In this document: positions 44,063-51,925 of the stretch, piece by piece
Layout of the letters: every line of letters begins with the position of its first letter
Numbering within the stretch: the stretch's first letter is position 1
NCBI RefSeq assembly: GCF_900176415.1
Contig: NZ_FWXO01000007.1
Span: forward strand, 1 to 64,000
DNA length: 64,000 nucleotides
DNA from: Cellulophaga tyrosinoxydans
GTDB taxonomy: Bacteria > Bacteroidota > Bacteroidia > Flavobacteriales > Flavobacteriaceae
Direction of reading: 5' to 3'
Notes under the pieces: generated by a model
Database searches by the model: none
What the model was told of the DNA's origin: nothing
The model's input: only the letters and a program-made list of their open reading frames with translations
Made by a program: the position numbers and the translations under genes

Positions 44063-45448
44063 ATGAACGAATACATTATCTTTTTACTTATTGGAATTCT
44101 ATGCTTGCTATTAGGTTTCTTTTTAGGGAATTACATCCAAAAATTAAAAACTACCTCAACACAAAGTGCATTAGTAGAGCGCGAGGAACAGTTGCGTTTA
44201 AGTATAAGTTCTTTAGAACAAAAACTTGCTAAAGCAGAAGAAACCATTAGCGAGGTTCGTTCCTTAGCGGAGTTAGATAAGAATGAATTGCGGAATGAAA
44301 AGGAGCTATTGGGCAACCAAATTACACGCTACCAGGCAGATTTAGAGAATTTACAATTAAAAAATCGCGAACAAAAAGAAGAAGTAGAAAAGCTACAAGA
44401 AAAGTTTACTAAGGAATTTGAGAATTTAGCCAACAAAATTTTAGATGAAAAGAGTCTAAAATTCACCGAACAAAACAAAGAGAATATTAAAAATATTCTA
44501 ACGCCACTTTCAGAAAAAATTCAGCTTTTTGAAAAGAAAGTTGAAGACAGTCAAAAAGAAAGTGTGGGTATGCATTCTGCGCTAAAAGAACAATTAGCAC
44601 ATTTACAAACTCAAAATTTAAAAATTACTCAAGAAGCAGAAAACTTAACCAAAGCATTAAAAGGGGATAGTAAAATGCAGGGGAATTGGGGGGAATTAGT
44701 GCTGGAGCGTGTTCTGGAAAAATCAGGATTAGAAAAAGACCGCGAATATACCGTGCAACAGAGTTTTACTAGAGAAGATGGCACAAGGGTTTTACCAGAT
44801 GTCATTATAAATCTTCCTGACGGTAAAAAAATGATTGTCGATTCTAAAGTATCACTAACTGATTATGAACGTTACGTTAATGCTGAAGACGATCAAAAAG
44901 AAAAATATTTGAAGGATCATGTTAATTCGTTACGTCGACATGTAGACCAGCTTTCTGCCAAAAAATATGAGGATTTGTATGAAATGGAAAGTCCAGATTT
45001 TGTACTGCTTTTTGTACCTATAGAACCTGCTTTCGCTGTAGCGATAAACAACGATAACACCTTATACAATAAAGCTTTTGAACAAAACATTATTATTGTT
45101 ACCCCGTCTACGCTCTTAGCAACCTTACGCACTATAGACAGTATGTGGAATAATGAAAAGCAACAGCGTAATGCCTTAGAAATTGCGCGACAAGCTGGTG
45201 CCTTATATGACAAATTTGAAGGTTTTGTGACTGATTTAATGAAAGTCGGCAAAAAAATGGATGAGGCTAAAGTTGAATATCGTGGTGCCATGAATAAGTT
45301 AGTTGATGGTCGTGGTAATATTATTACGAGTATTGAAAAACTCAAAAAAATGGGGGCAAAAGCTAAAAAATCTATTCCTGATAATTTACTGAATCGGGCA
45401 CATGCCGACGATGATGACGATTTAGAAGAACCCAAACTTAATTTGTAA
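44063..45448 (+). CDS. rmuC: DNA recombination protein RmuC
   Basis: A 461-residue RmuC-family protein. An N-terminal membrane anchor (MNEYIIFLLIGILCLLLGFFLGNYI) is followed by a long coiled coil (about residues 30-200) and a nuclease-like C-terminal domain with GNWGELVLERVLEKSGL, LPDVIINLPDGKKMIVDSKVSLTDY (the restriction-like Asp...DxK core) and VLLFVPIEPAFAVA. In E. coli RmuC limits DNA inversion between short repeats. The start at 44063 is chosen over the frame beginning at 43940, whose first 41 residues overlap btuD and spoil the anchor. Confidence 0.93.
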   Translation: MNEYIIFLLIGILCLLLGFFLGNYIQKLKTTSTQSALVEREEQLRLSISSLEQKLAKAEETISEVRSLAELDKNELRNEKELLGNQITRYQADLENLQLKNREQKEEVEKLQEKFTKEFENLANKILDEKSLKFTEQNKENIKNILTPLSEKIQLFEKKVEDSQKESVGMHSALKEQLAHLQTQNLKITQEAENLTKALKGDSKMQGNWGELVLERVLEKSGLEKDREYTVQQSFTREDGTRVLPDVIINLPDGKKMIVDSKVSLTDYERYVNAEDDQKEKYLKDHVNSLRRHVDQLSAKKYEDLYEMESPDFVLLFVPIEPAFAVAINNDNTLYNKAFEQNIIIVTPSTLLATLRTIDSMWNNEKQQRNALEIARQAGALYDKFEGFVTDLMKVGKKMDEAKVEYRGAMNKLVDGRGNIITSIEKLKKMGAKAKKSIPDNLLNRAHADDDDDLEEPKLNL

Positions 45449-45592
45449 ATTTAGTAGTGAATATTGGTTAATATCATAATAAATATTATTGCTACTGGCT
45501 TTCAAATAAAAATAAAATAGTGTCAAGAACATCAGTTAACTTTGGATCTAAACAGCTATAAACTTTAGCCTAAAAAATAAATAACTATAAAA

Positions 45593-45958
45593 ATGAAAAA
45601 AGTATTAGGATTACTATTGCTAGGCATTATTGCCATTTTTGGCGCCTATTATGCCTTTGTGTATTTTGTACCCTACAGCGAAGGAATCCGCTCAGGAGAA
45701 TTAATTAAAATAAGTCATAAAGGTGTTGCCATAAAAACTTGGGAAGGGGAAATTAGCCAAGGAATTTCTGGAGCACAAATATTTGAATTTTCCGTTTTGG
45801 ATAAAGACCAAGAAGTAATTCAGAAATTACAAGATTATCAAGGCCAATATGTCAAGTTGAATTATGTAGAACGCTACAGAACTTTCTTCTGGTTAGGCGA
45901 TACCAAATATTTTATTACTAAAGTGGAAAAAGAACAATCTCCAGGCTATAGAAATTAA
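45593..45958 (+). CDS. Small single-pass membrane protein, hypothetical
   Basis: A 121-residue protein with one N-terminal transmembrane helix (VLGLLLLGIIAIFGAYYAFVYFV) and a small periplasmic or cytosolic domain (SEGIRSGELIKISHKGVAIKTWEGEISQG, ending YVERYRTFFWLGDTKYFITKVEKE). Conserved in Flavobacteriia, as far as I recall, sometimes under the misleading name 6-phosphogluconate dehydrogenase because of nearby pentose-phosphate genes; nothing supports enzyme activity. It ends 2 bp before the thioesterase gene, so they share a transcript. Confidence 0.72.
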   Translation: MKKVLGLLLLGIIAIFGAYYAFVYFVPYSEGIRSGELIKISHKGVAIKTWEGEISQGISGAQIFEFSVLDKDQEVIQKLQDYQGQYVKLNYVERYRTFFWLGDTKYFITKVEKEQSPGYRN

Positions 45959-45960
45959 TT

Positions 45961-46503
45961 ATGAAAGAATTTAAATCGTCGAAAGAATCAAGGGTTTCCA
46001 TTACCGAGTTAATGCTGCCAGCACACTCCAATTTTGGTGGTAAGGTACATGGTGGTTATATTTTAAATCTAATGGATCAGATTGCCTTTGCCTGTGCTTC
46101 TAAACACTCTCGGAGTTATTGCGTTACTGCTTCGGTTAATAAAGTAGACTTTTTAAACCCTATTGAAGTTGGGGAATTAGTAACCTTGAAAGCTGCCGTA
46201 AATTACACCGGCAGAACCTCAATGGTTGTCGGCGTACGGGTAGAATCTGAAAATATTACTACAGGTAAAAAGAAACACTGCAACTCGTCATATTTTACCA
46301 TGGTTGCCAAAGATATAGATGGCCAAAGCAAACCTGTTCCTGGGTTAATTATTGACGATGTTCAAGGGGTGCGTAGGTATGCTCGCAGTATGCAACGTAA
46401 ATCTGAAGCCTCTTCTAGAAGCACACGATTTTATGCCGCTAATTTTAAAATGGAAGAACATTTGGCTTCCCTTGACGGTGAAAATGTAAAGCTGGATTTG
46501 TAA
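45961..46503 (+). CDS. Acyl-CoA thioesterase (hotdog fold)
   Basis: A 180-residue hotdog-fold thioesterase of the BACH/YciA type. The catalytic loop is HSNFGGKVHGGYILNLMDQIAFACASKHS near residues 22-50 with the Asp of LMDQIA, followed by TASVNKVDFLNPIEVGELVTLKAAVNYTGRTSMVVGVRVESE. It hydrolyses acyl-CoA to free fatty acid and CoA, with chain preference unknown. A C-terminal basic extension (RRYARSMQRKSEASSRSTRF) is longer than in YciA. Cotranscribed with the small membrane protein gene upstream. Confidence 0.9.
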   Translation: MKEFKSSKESRVSITELMLPAHSNFGGKVHGGYILNLMDQIAFACASKHSRSYCVTASVNKVDFLNPIEVGELVTLKAAVNYTGRTSMVVGVRVESENITTGKKKHCNSSYFTMVAKDIDGQSKPVPGLIIDDVQGVRRYARSMQRKSEASSRSTRFYAANFKMEEHLASLDGENVKLDL

Positions 46504-46505
46504 AC

Positions 46506-46530
46506 CCCTAATCCCCAAAGGGGAATTAGG
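46506..46530. terminator. GC-rich hairpin between convergent genes
   Basis: CCTAATCCCC and GGGGAATTAGG form a 10-bp stem with a one-base bulge and a 3-nt AAA loop, at 46506-46530. It is unusually GC-rich for this genome. It lies between the thioesterase and convergent pgl. There is no long T run, so its role as a terminator is uncertain. Confidence 0.45.
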
Positions 46531-46570
46531 TTGAAGTATTAAATTAAAACGAGAGAAATCAAACTTTAAA

Positions 46571-47284
46571 TTAATACAAGCCTTCGGCCGCTTCTTTATC
46601 TAAAAACCAAAGTAACTTTCCGGATGTTGGTTTAACTAAAGTGGCAGGATAATCCAAATACGATCCTTCTTCTTTAATGATCTCCTTTACTTTTTCTGCT
46701 TTACTGCTTCCAGTAACTAAAAAGGCAACTACTTCTGCGTTATTGATTATTCGCCCGGTAATTGACACTCGTTTTTGTCCAGATTCTGGATGAATTGCCA
46801 CCACACAATTTTCTTGAGCCTCCCAAAGTTTAATTTCATGCGGAAAAATAGAAGCAGTATGTCCGTCATCACCCATACCCAAAATCACTAAATCGAACTT
46901 TGGCATTCCCAAATCTTGGGGTAATTTTTGATCCAAAAGATTACTGTAACTTATAGCTTCACTTTTAGGCTCATTTTCTCCATGAATTCTATAAATATTC
47001 GCTTCTGGAATCGCAATTTTTGAAAGCAAATGTGCAACGGTCATTTTATAATTACTTTCATCATCTGTAGGTAAAACACAGCGTTCATCTCCCCAATAAA
47101 AGAATACTTTAGACCAATCTATTTCTTTAGAAAAATGTGTCGCTAAATAATCGAATACAATTTTTGGGGTACTCCCACCAGAAAGTGCCACATGAAACTC
47201 ACCTGTACCTTCCGCACTATCTTTAAAAAATGCAGAAAATTTTTCTGCTACTAGCTGTTTGCTTTTATATATTCTAACTTGCAT
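46571..47284 (-). CDS. pgl: 6-phosphogluconolactonase
   Basis: A 237-residue lactonase of the glucosamine/galactosamine-6-phosphate isomerase fold, hydrolysing 6-phosphoglucono-lactone to 6-phosphogluconate. Motifs are VALSGGSTPKIVFDYL near residues 32-47, FYWGDERCVLPTDDESNYKM near 62-81, and LGMGDDGHTASIFPH near 135-149. It starts 12 bp after zwf, its pathway predecessor, on the same strand; the two form an operon divergent from gnd, giving the complete oxidative pentose-phosphate branch. Confidence 0.95.
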   Translation of the reverse strand: MQVRIYKSKQLVAEKFSAFFKDSAEGTGEFHVALSGGSTPKIVFDYLATHFSKEIDWSKVFFYWGDERCVLPTDDESNYKMTVAHLLSKIAIPEANIYRIHGENEPKSEAISYSNLLDQKLPQDLGMPKFDLVILGMGDDGHTASIFPHEIKLWEAQENCVVAIHPESGQKRVSITGRIINNAEVVAFLVTGSSKAEKVKEIIKEEGSYLDYPATLVKPTSGKLLWFLDKEAAEGLY

Positions 47285-47296
47285 CGTTATCTTTAA

Positions 47297-48829
47297 TTAA
47301 CATATTACACAGAATCCAGAATCATCTACTAAATGTGGGCCTGGATTCCGCCACGTATAATCCCCTTCTATTAAATCATCTGAATTTGTTGGTCCCCAAA
47401 CTCCTGCAGAATAGCCATAGGTATTTACATCTTTACCATTTTCCCAGTAATTAAGAATTGGATCTACAAATGCCCAAGCTGCCTCCACTTCATCTGCCCT
47501 TGCATATAAGGTTGCATCGCCCTGCATAGCGTCTAATAACAAACGTTCATAGGCTTGCATAATGTTGGAATCTGATAAACTAGAGTAGTAAAAATCTAAG
47601 TTGGCACGTTCTACTTGAAAACCTTGTCCGGGTACTTTTACGCCAAATTTTAGTAAAATTCCTTCATCAGGCTGAATTCTAATAATCAATTTATTGTCCT
47701 TGTTATTTATATCTTGCTCTTTAAAAACTTGATGGTGTGGCGTTTTAAAATGAATCACCACTTCGGTTACCTTCGTCGGCATTCTTTTAGCAGTACGCAC
47801 ATAAAACGGAATATCCTTCCAGCGCCAATTGTCTACAAAAAACTTAATGGCTGCAAAGGTTTCTGTTTTAGAATTTGGGTCTACCCCTTCTTCTTCGCGG
47901 TAGCCTTTTACTTTCTCACCGTCTATTTCTGAGGCTACATATTGTCCTTTTATGGTATGATCAAAAAGCGTTTTTTCATCGGTCATAATTCGGAGCGATT
48001 TTAGTGCTTTTACTTTTTCATTACGTATTTCTTCTGCAGAAGAATTTATTGGTGGCTCCATGACAATTAAAGAAACTATCTGCAATAAGTGACTTTGAAA
48101 CATATCGCGTAGCGCTCCAGATTTATCGTAATAACCACCTCTTTTCTCTACACCTACGGTTTCTGCATTGGTTATTTCTATATGATGTATATAATTTCGG
48201 TTCCAAAGGGGTTCAAAAATAGAATTAGCAAAGCGAGTAACTAATAAATTTTGAACAGTTTCTTTACCTAGATAATGGTCTATTCTATAAATCTGTTTTT
48301 CTTTAAAATACTTCTGAAGTCCTGTATTTAAATCTTTTGCAGTTTTTAAGCTATAACCAAAAGGTTTTTCTACTATAATACGTTTCCAACCTTCCGTTTC
48401 ATTTGTAAGTCCTTGATTATGAAGATTTTTAGCAATAGCTTCATATAAACTAGGTGGAGTAGACAGGTAAAAAATATACTGATTAGACGTGTGGTATTTG
48501 CTATTTAAATCTCCTATGCGTTTTCCTAACAAATCATAATCGGTATCATAGTCACTGCCTAAATCTTCATAAAAAATCTTATCTGAAAATTTACTTACAA
48601 AATCAGCGTCTTCTGTACTAATAACATCTTTTAAATAGGCACTTTCTTGCACCACTTTTCTCCTAAATTCCCCATCGGTCATGGCACTTCTACTCGCCCC
48701 TAATACCACAAAATTCTCTGGTAAATGATTTCCCTTGTATAGGTTATAAATAGCAGGTATTAATTTTCTTGCGGTTAAATCTCCTGAGGCACCAAATATT
48801 ATTAGCATTTGGTTCGCTGTTTTATTCAT
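47297..48829 (-). CDS. zwf: Glucose-6-phosphate dehydrogenase
   Basis: A 510-residue dehydrogenase oxidising glucose-6-phosphate to 6-phosphoglucono-lactone with NADP or NAD. The coenzyme motif GASGDLTARKLIPAIYNL is near residues 14-31 and the active-site peptide RIDHYLGKE near 181-189, with its catalytic His and Lys. Further family blocks include NAETVGVEKRGGYYDKSGALRDMFQSHLLQI. Length is normal. It starts a two-gene operon with pgl; the gap of 213 bp to divergent gnd probably holds both promoters, but no consensus promoter was found with confidence. Confidence 0.96.
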   Translation of the reverse strand: MNKTANQMLIIFGASGDLTARKLIPAIYNLYKGNHLPENFVVLGASRSAMTDGEFRRKVVQESAYLKDVISTEDADFVSKFSDKIFYEDLGSDYDTDYDLLGKRIGDLNSKYHTSNQYIFYLSTPPSLYEAIAKNLHNQGLTNETEGWKRIIVEKPFGYSLKTAKDLNTGLQKYFKEKQIYRIDHYLGKETVQNLLVTRFANSIFEPLWNRNYIHHIEITNAETVGVEKRGGYYDKSGALRDMFQSHLLQIVSLIVMEPPINSSAEEIRNEKVKALKSLRIMTDEKTLFDHTIKGQYVASEIDGEKVKGYREEEGVDPNSKTETFAAIKFFVDNWRWKDIPFYVRTAKRMPTKVTEVVIHFKTPHHQVFKEQDINNKDNKLIIRIQPDEGILLKFGVKVPGQGFQVERANLDFYYSSLSDSNIMQAYERLLLDAMQGDATLYARADEVEAAWAFVDPILNYWENGKDVNTYGYSAGVWGPTNSDDLIEGDYTWRNPGPHLVDDSGFCVIC

Positions 48830-49042
48830 AATACAAGGTTCGTTTTAATGATATTTGTTTTATTTCTTATAATTAAAATAACATTGGTTAGTTTCCTTCA
48901 ACAAACCACCCTATTTGGATATTTTAATTTAATTTTGAACTATATTTTCAGCTAAATTAAGACTATTTTACATCAATTAATAGCTTAGTTATACACATAA
49001 CACAATATTGACATCTATTGTTGATAATAATAAAACATACAA

Positions 49043-50455
49043 ATGGAGCATAAAGATTACGATTTTGGACTTGTAGGACTTGGCGTTATGGGACGCAATT
49101 TTATTTTGAACGTTGCCGATAATAATTTTAAAGCCTTTGGTTACGATTTAGATACCGAAAAAGTTGATGCACTTAAAACCGAAGGAGGAAATTTAGAACG
49201 TGTTAACGCAACTTCCGATATTAAAACCTTTGTAGATGCCTTAGCACAACCTCGAAAAATAATGCTTTTAGTTCCTGCTGGTAAAATTGTAGATAGTGTT
49301 ATTGAAAATCTATTGCCATTTTTAGCTAAAGATGACATTATTATTGATGGTGGAAATTCATTCTTTACAGATACCGACCGCAGAGAAACCTATTTACAAG
49401 AAAAAGGGATTCACTTTTTTGGTTCTGGAGTTTCTGGTGGAGCCGAAGGTGCGCGTAAAGGACCAAGTATAATGCCCGGTGGAAATAAAGAGGCCTACCA
49501 ACACGTAAAACCTATTTTTGAAGCGGTTTCGGCTAAATTTAAAGGCGAACCTTGCGTGGCTTATTTAGGACCAAAATCAGCAGGAAACTACGTGAAAATG
49601 GTGCATAATGGCATTGAATACGGACTGATGCAATTAACCTCAGAAATTTACGATCTTCTAAGAAAATCATGCGGACTAACTAATGAAGAATTACATGCTA
49701 CTTTCGATGCTTGGAATAAAGGGAGACTTCAATCTTTTTTAATTGAAATAACTTCTGAAATATTTGAACAAAAAGATGATAAAGCCGAAGGTTATTTGGT
49801 AGATAAAATTTTAGATAAAGCCAAACAAAAAGGGACAGGAAAATGGACATCGCAAAATGCAATGGATTTAGGTATCCCTGTTCCATCTATTGATATTGCT
49901 GTAAGTATGCGTGAAATTTCTGCTTTAAAAGAAGAACGCGTGCTTGCCGATACCTTATACGACAGACCAAAACCAGGCAAAATTGATAAGAATGAATTAC
50001 TTACCATGGCTGAAGAGGCTTTGTATTTTGCTTTTATCACTACATATGCACAAGGTTTACATCAGCTGGCAGATGCATCAAAAGAATACCAATACCAACT
50101 AGATATGTCTGTTATTGCTAAAATATGGCGTGCAGGTTGTATTATTAGAGCAGGCTTATTAGAGGATATTTCTTCCGCCTTTTCAGCAGATAAGCAGCTT
50201 CCAAATTTATTGCTAGCGCCTACTTTTGTGCCCAAAGTGCAGGAAACGGTTGCTTCAGCACGTGAGCTAGTAGCTTATGCAGCTAAAAGTGGAATTCCAC
50301 TTCCAGGATTATCAAATTCTTTAGTGTATTTTGATGCCTACACCTCTAGTAATTTACCTTTAAATTTAATACAAGCACAACGAGATTATTTTGGTTCCCA
50401 TACCTATGAACGTACTGATATGGAAGGTATTTTCCATACCGAATGGGGTGCATAA
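49043..50455 (+). CDS. gnd: 6-phosphogluconate dehydrogenase (decarboxylating)
   Basis: A 470-residue enzyme oxidising 6-phosphogluconate to ribulose-5-phosphate and CO2 while making NADPH. The N-terminal Rossmann motif is GLVGLGVMGRNFILNVADN near residues 9-27; the active site carries SGVSGGAEGARKGPSIMPGG near 128-147 and KMVHNGIEYGLMQLTSEIYDLL with the catalytic Lys. The C terminus ends RTDMEGIFHTEWGA. With zwf-pgl it forms the oxidative pentose-phosphate pathway. Single gene on the plus strand. Confidence 0.97.
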   Translation: MEHKDYDFGLVGLGVMGRNFILNVADNNFKAFGYDLDTEKVDALKTEGGNLERVNATSDIKTFVDALAQPRKIMLLVPAGKIVDSVIENLLPFLAKDDIIIDGGNSFFTDTDRRETYLQEKGIHFFGSGVSGGAEGARKGPSIMPGGNKEAYQHVKPIFEAVSAKFKGEPCVAYLGPKSAGNYVKMVHNGIEYGLMQLTSEIYDLLRKSCGLTNEELHATFDAWNKGRLQSFLIEITSEIFEQKDDKAEGYLVDKILDKAKQKGTGKWTSQNAMDLGIPVPSIDIAVSMREISALKEERVLADTLYDRPKPGKIDKNELLTMAEEALYFAFITTYAQGLHQLADASKEYQYQLDMSVIAKIWRAGCIIRAGLLEDISSAFSADKQLPNLLLAPTFVPKVQETVASARELVAYAAKSGIPLPGLSNSLVYFDAYTSSNLPLNLIQAQRDYFGSHTYERTDMEGIFHTEWGA

Positions 50456-50571
50456 AATAGGCCATTATAACCCTTTAAATTAACCTACAATAACTCGTTG
50501 TGGGTAATTGTTTTATAAAAATCTTTATTGCTTTATACCTTTAAGAAAAAATAGTAAGAATATATCATCCT

Positions 50572-51450
50572 ATGAAAAACATCCTATCTCTCTTAGTACT
50601 AATTAGCTTTACCCTGTCTTCATTTTCACAAAGTCAAGTTTTAGAAAGCCTAACTATGGAAAGTAAGATTTTAAAATCTACCATACAGTTTTCTGTGTAT
50701 TTACCAGATGGCTACGACACTTCAAAACGCCAATATCCTGTGGTATATTTACTTAATGGCTACACTGGCGATGAACGCGATTGGATTCAATTTGGGAATA
50801 TTCAACGTATTCTCGATGAAGAGATTGAAAAAAGCAACGTAACCGAAATGATTGTTGTGATGCCAGATGGCGATGATCGACTTTACATGAATAAAACAGA
50901 TGGCTCTTATGCTTATGAAGATATGTTCATCCAAGAGTTTATTCCCTTTGTAGAAAACAAATATCGCATAAGAAAAGAAAAGCAATTCCGAGGCATTAGT
51001 GGCTTGTCTATGGGAGGTTTGGGCACACTAAACCTTGCCCTAAAACACCATGAAGTTTTCGGTGCCTGTGCTGCTTATAGCTCAGCAATATTTGCTGAGA
51101 ACGAAGTACTTAAAATGGACCAAACCGCTTTTGACAATTATTTTGGACGAACCTTAACCAAGGCTAAAGGTCTTAGTGATAAAAATAGACTTACCGAAGA
51201 TTATAAAGCCTATAACGTTCTAAATCTTGTAGAAAATAAAGATGCAGAACTTTTAAAATCAGTTAAAATTTATTTTGATTGTGGAGATGATGATTTTCTG
51301 ACTGTAGGAAATTCGTTGTTACACATAGCCTTAAAGCAAAAAAACATACCCCATGAATACCGTGTAAGAGATGGTGCACATACCTGGGAATATTGGCGCA
51401 CTTCTTTACCAATAGGCTTGGCCTTTATTAGTAAAACTATAATGCGCTAA
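50572..51450 (+). CDS. Exported esterase-like alpha/beta hydrolase
   Basis: A 292-residue secreted protein with a signal peptide (MKNILSLLVLISFTLSSFSQ). It belongs to the esterase D/feruloyl esterase-like group: VYLPDGYDTSKRQYPVVYLLNGYTGDERDW near residues 43-72, the nucleophile elbow GLSMGG near 144-149, DCGDDDF with the catalytic Asp near 237-243, and GAHTWEYWR with the His near 267-275. Likely hydrolyses short-chain or carbohydrate-linked esters. Followed after 14 bp by a DUF4345 gene. Confidence 0.88.
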   Translation: MKNILSLLVLISFTLSSFSQSQVLESLTMESKILKSTIQFSVYLPDGYDTSKRQYPVVYLLNGYTGDERDWIQFGNIQRILDEEIEKSNVTEMIVVMPDGDDRLYMNKTDGSYAYEDMFIQEFIPFVENKYRIRKEKQFRGISGLSMGGLGTLNLALKHHEVFGACAAYSSAIFAENEVLKMDQTAFDNYFGRTLTKAKGLSDKNRLTEDYKAYNVLNLVENKDAELLKSVKIYFDCGDDDFLTVGNSLLHIALKQKNIPHEYRVRDGAHTWEYWRTSLPIGLAFISKTIMR

Positions 51451-51464
51451 TTATACCCGCTACC

Positions 51465-51857
51465 ATGTTCCAAAATCCGAAATATAAAAATCTACACTTA
51501 ATACTTTCCGCCATTATCGTGTTAAGTGTTAGTATTGTGTATGGAGGAAACCCTAGTGTATTTTTACTCCAAGTTTTCGGGTTTGAAGTGCATGCTTTAG
51601 AACTTAAAAATATATTACGTGCCGTTATGGGCTTATATATTGCCTTTGGTAGTTTTTGGGTGGTCGGAGTTTTAAAACCACAGTATTGGCATGCTGCCAC
51701 ACTCTGCAATATTCTTTTTATGGGAGGATTATCTTTCGGTAGAATTATTAGTACCCTTTTCGATGGCGTATCACCGCAGTTTACGGTTGCCTTAGTACTA
51801 GAAATACTATTCTTTTTCTGGGGCGTCTACAATCTTAAGTTATATAGCAAACCGTAG
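51465..51857 (+). CDS. DUF4345 family membrane protein
   Basis: A 130-residue protein with four hydrophobic segments (LHLILSAIIVLSVSIVYGG, NILRAVMGLYIAFGSFWVVGVL, AATLCNILFMGGLSFGRIIST, FTVALVLEILFFFWGVYNL). The layout and the motif AVMGLYIAFGSFWVVG match DUF4345, integral membrane proteins of unknown role. It starts 14 bp after the esterase gene and is probably cotranscribed with it. Confidence 0.83.
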   Translation: MFQNPKYKNLHLILSAIIVLSVSIVYGGNPSVFLLQVFGFEVHALELKNILRAVMGLYIAFGSFWVVGVLKPQYWHAATLCNILFMGGLSFGRIISTLFDGVSPQFTVALVLEILFFFWGVYNLKLYSKP

Positions 51858-51925
51858 CGTATAGTAAATTCTGTTACTATTTAGTATCTTTCCTATTCGT
51901 TAGACCAAACTAAATTAGTTAACAA

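Noticed and set aside
44917-45435. 172-codon antisense ORF inside rmuC
   Set aside because: Ser-rich shadow of rmuC on the opposite strand, with no family resemblance.
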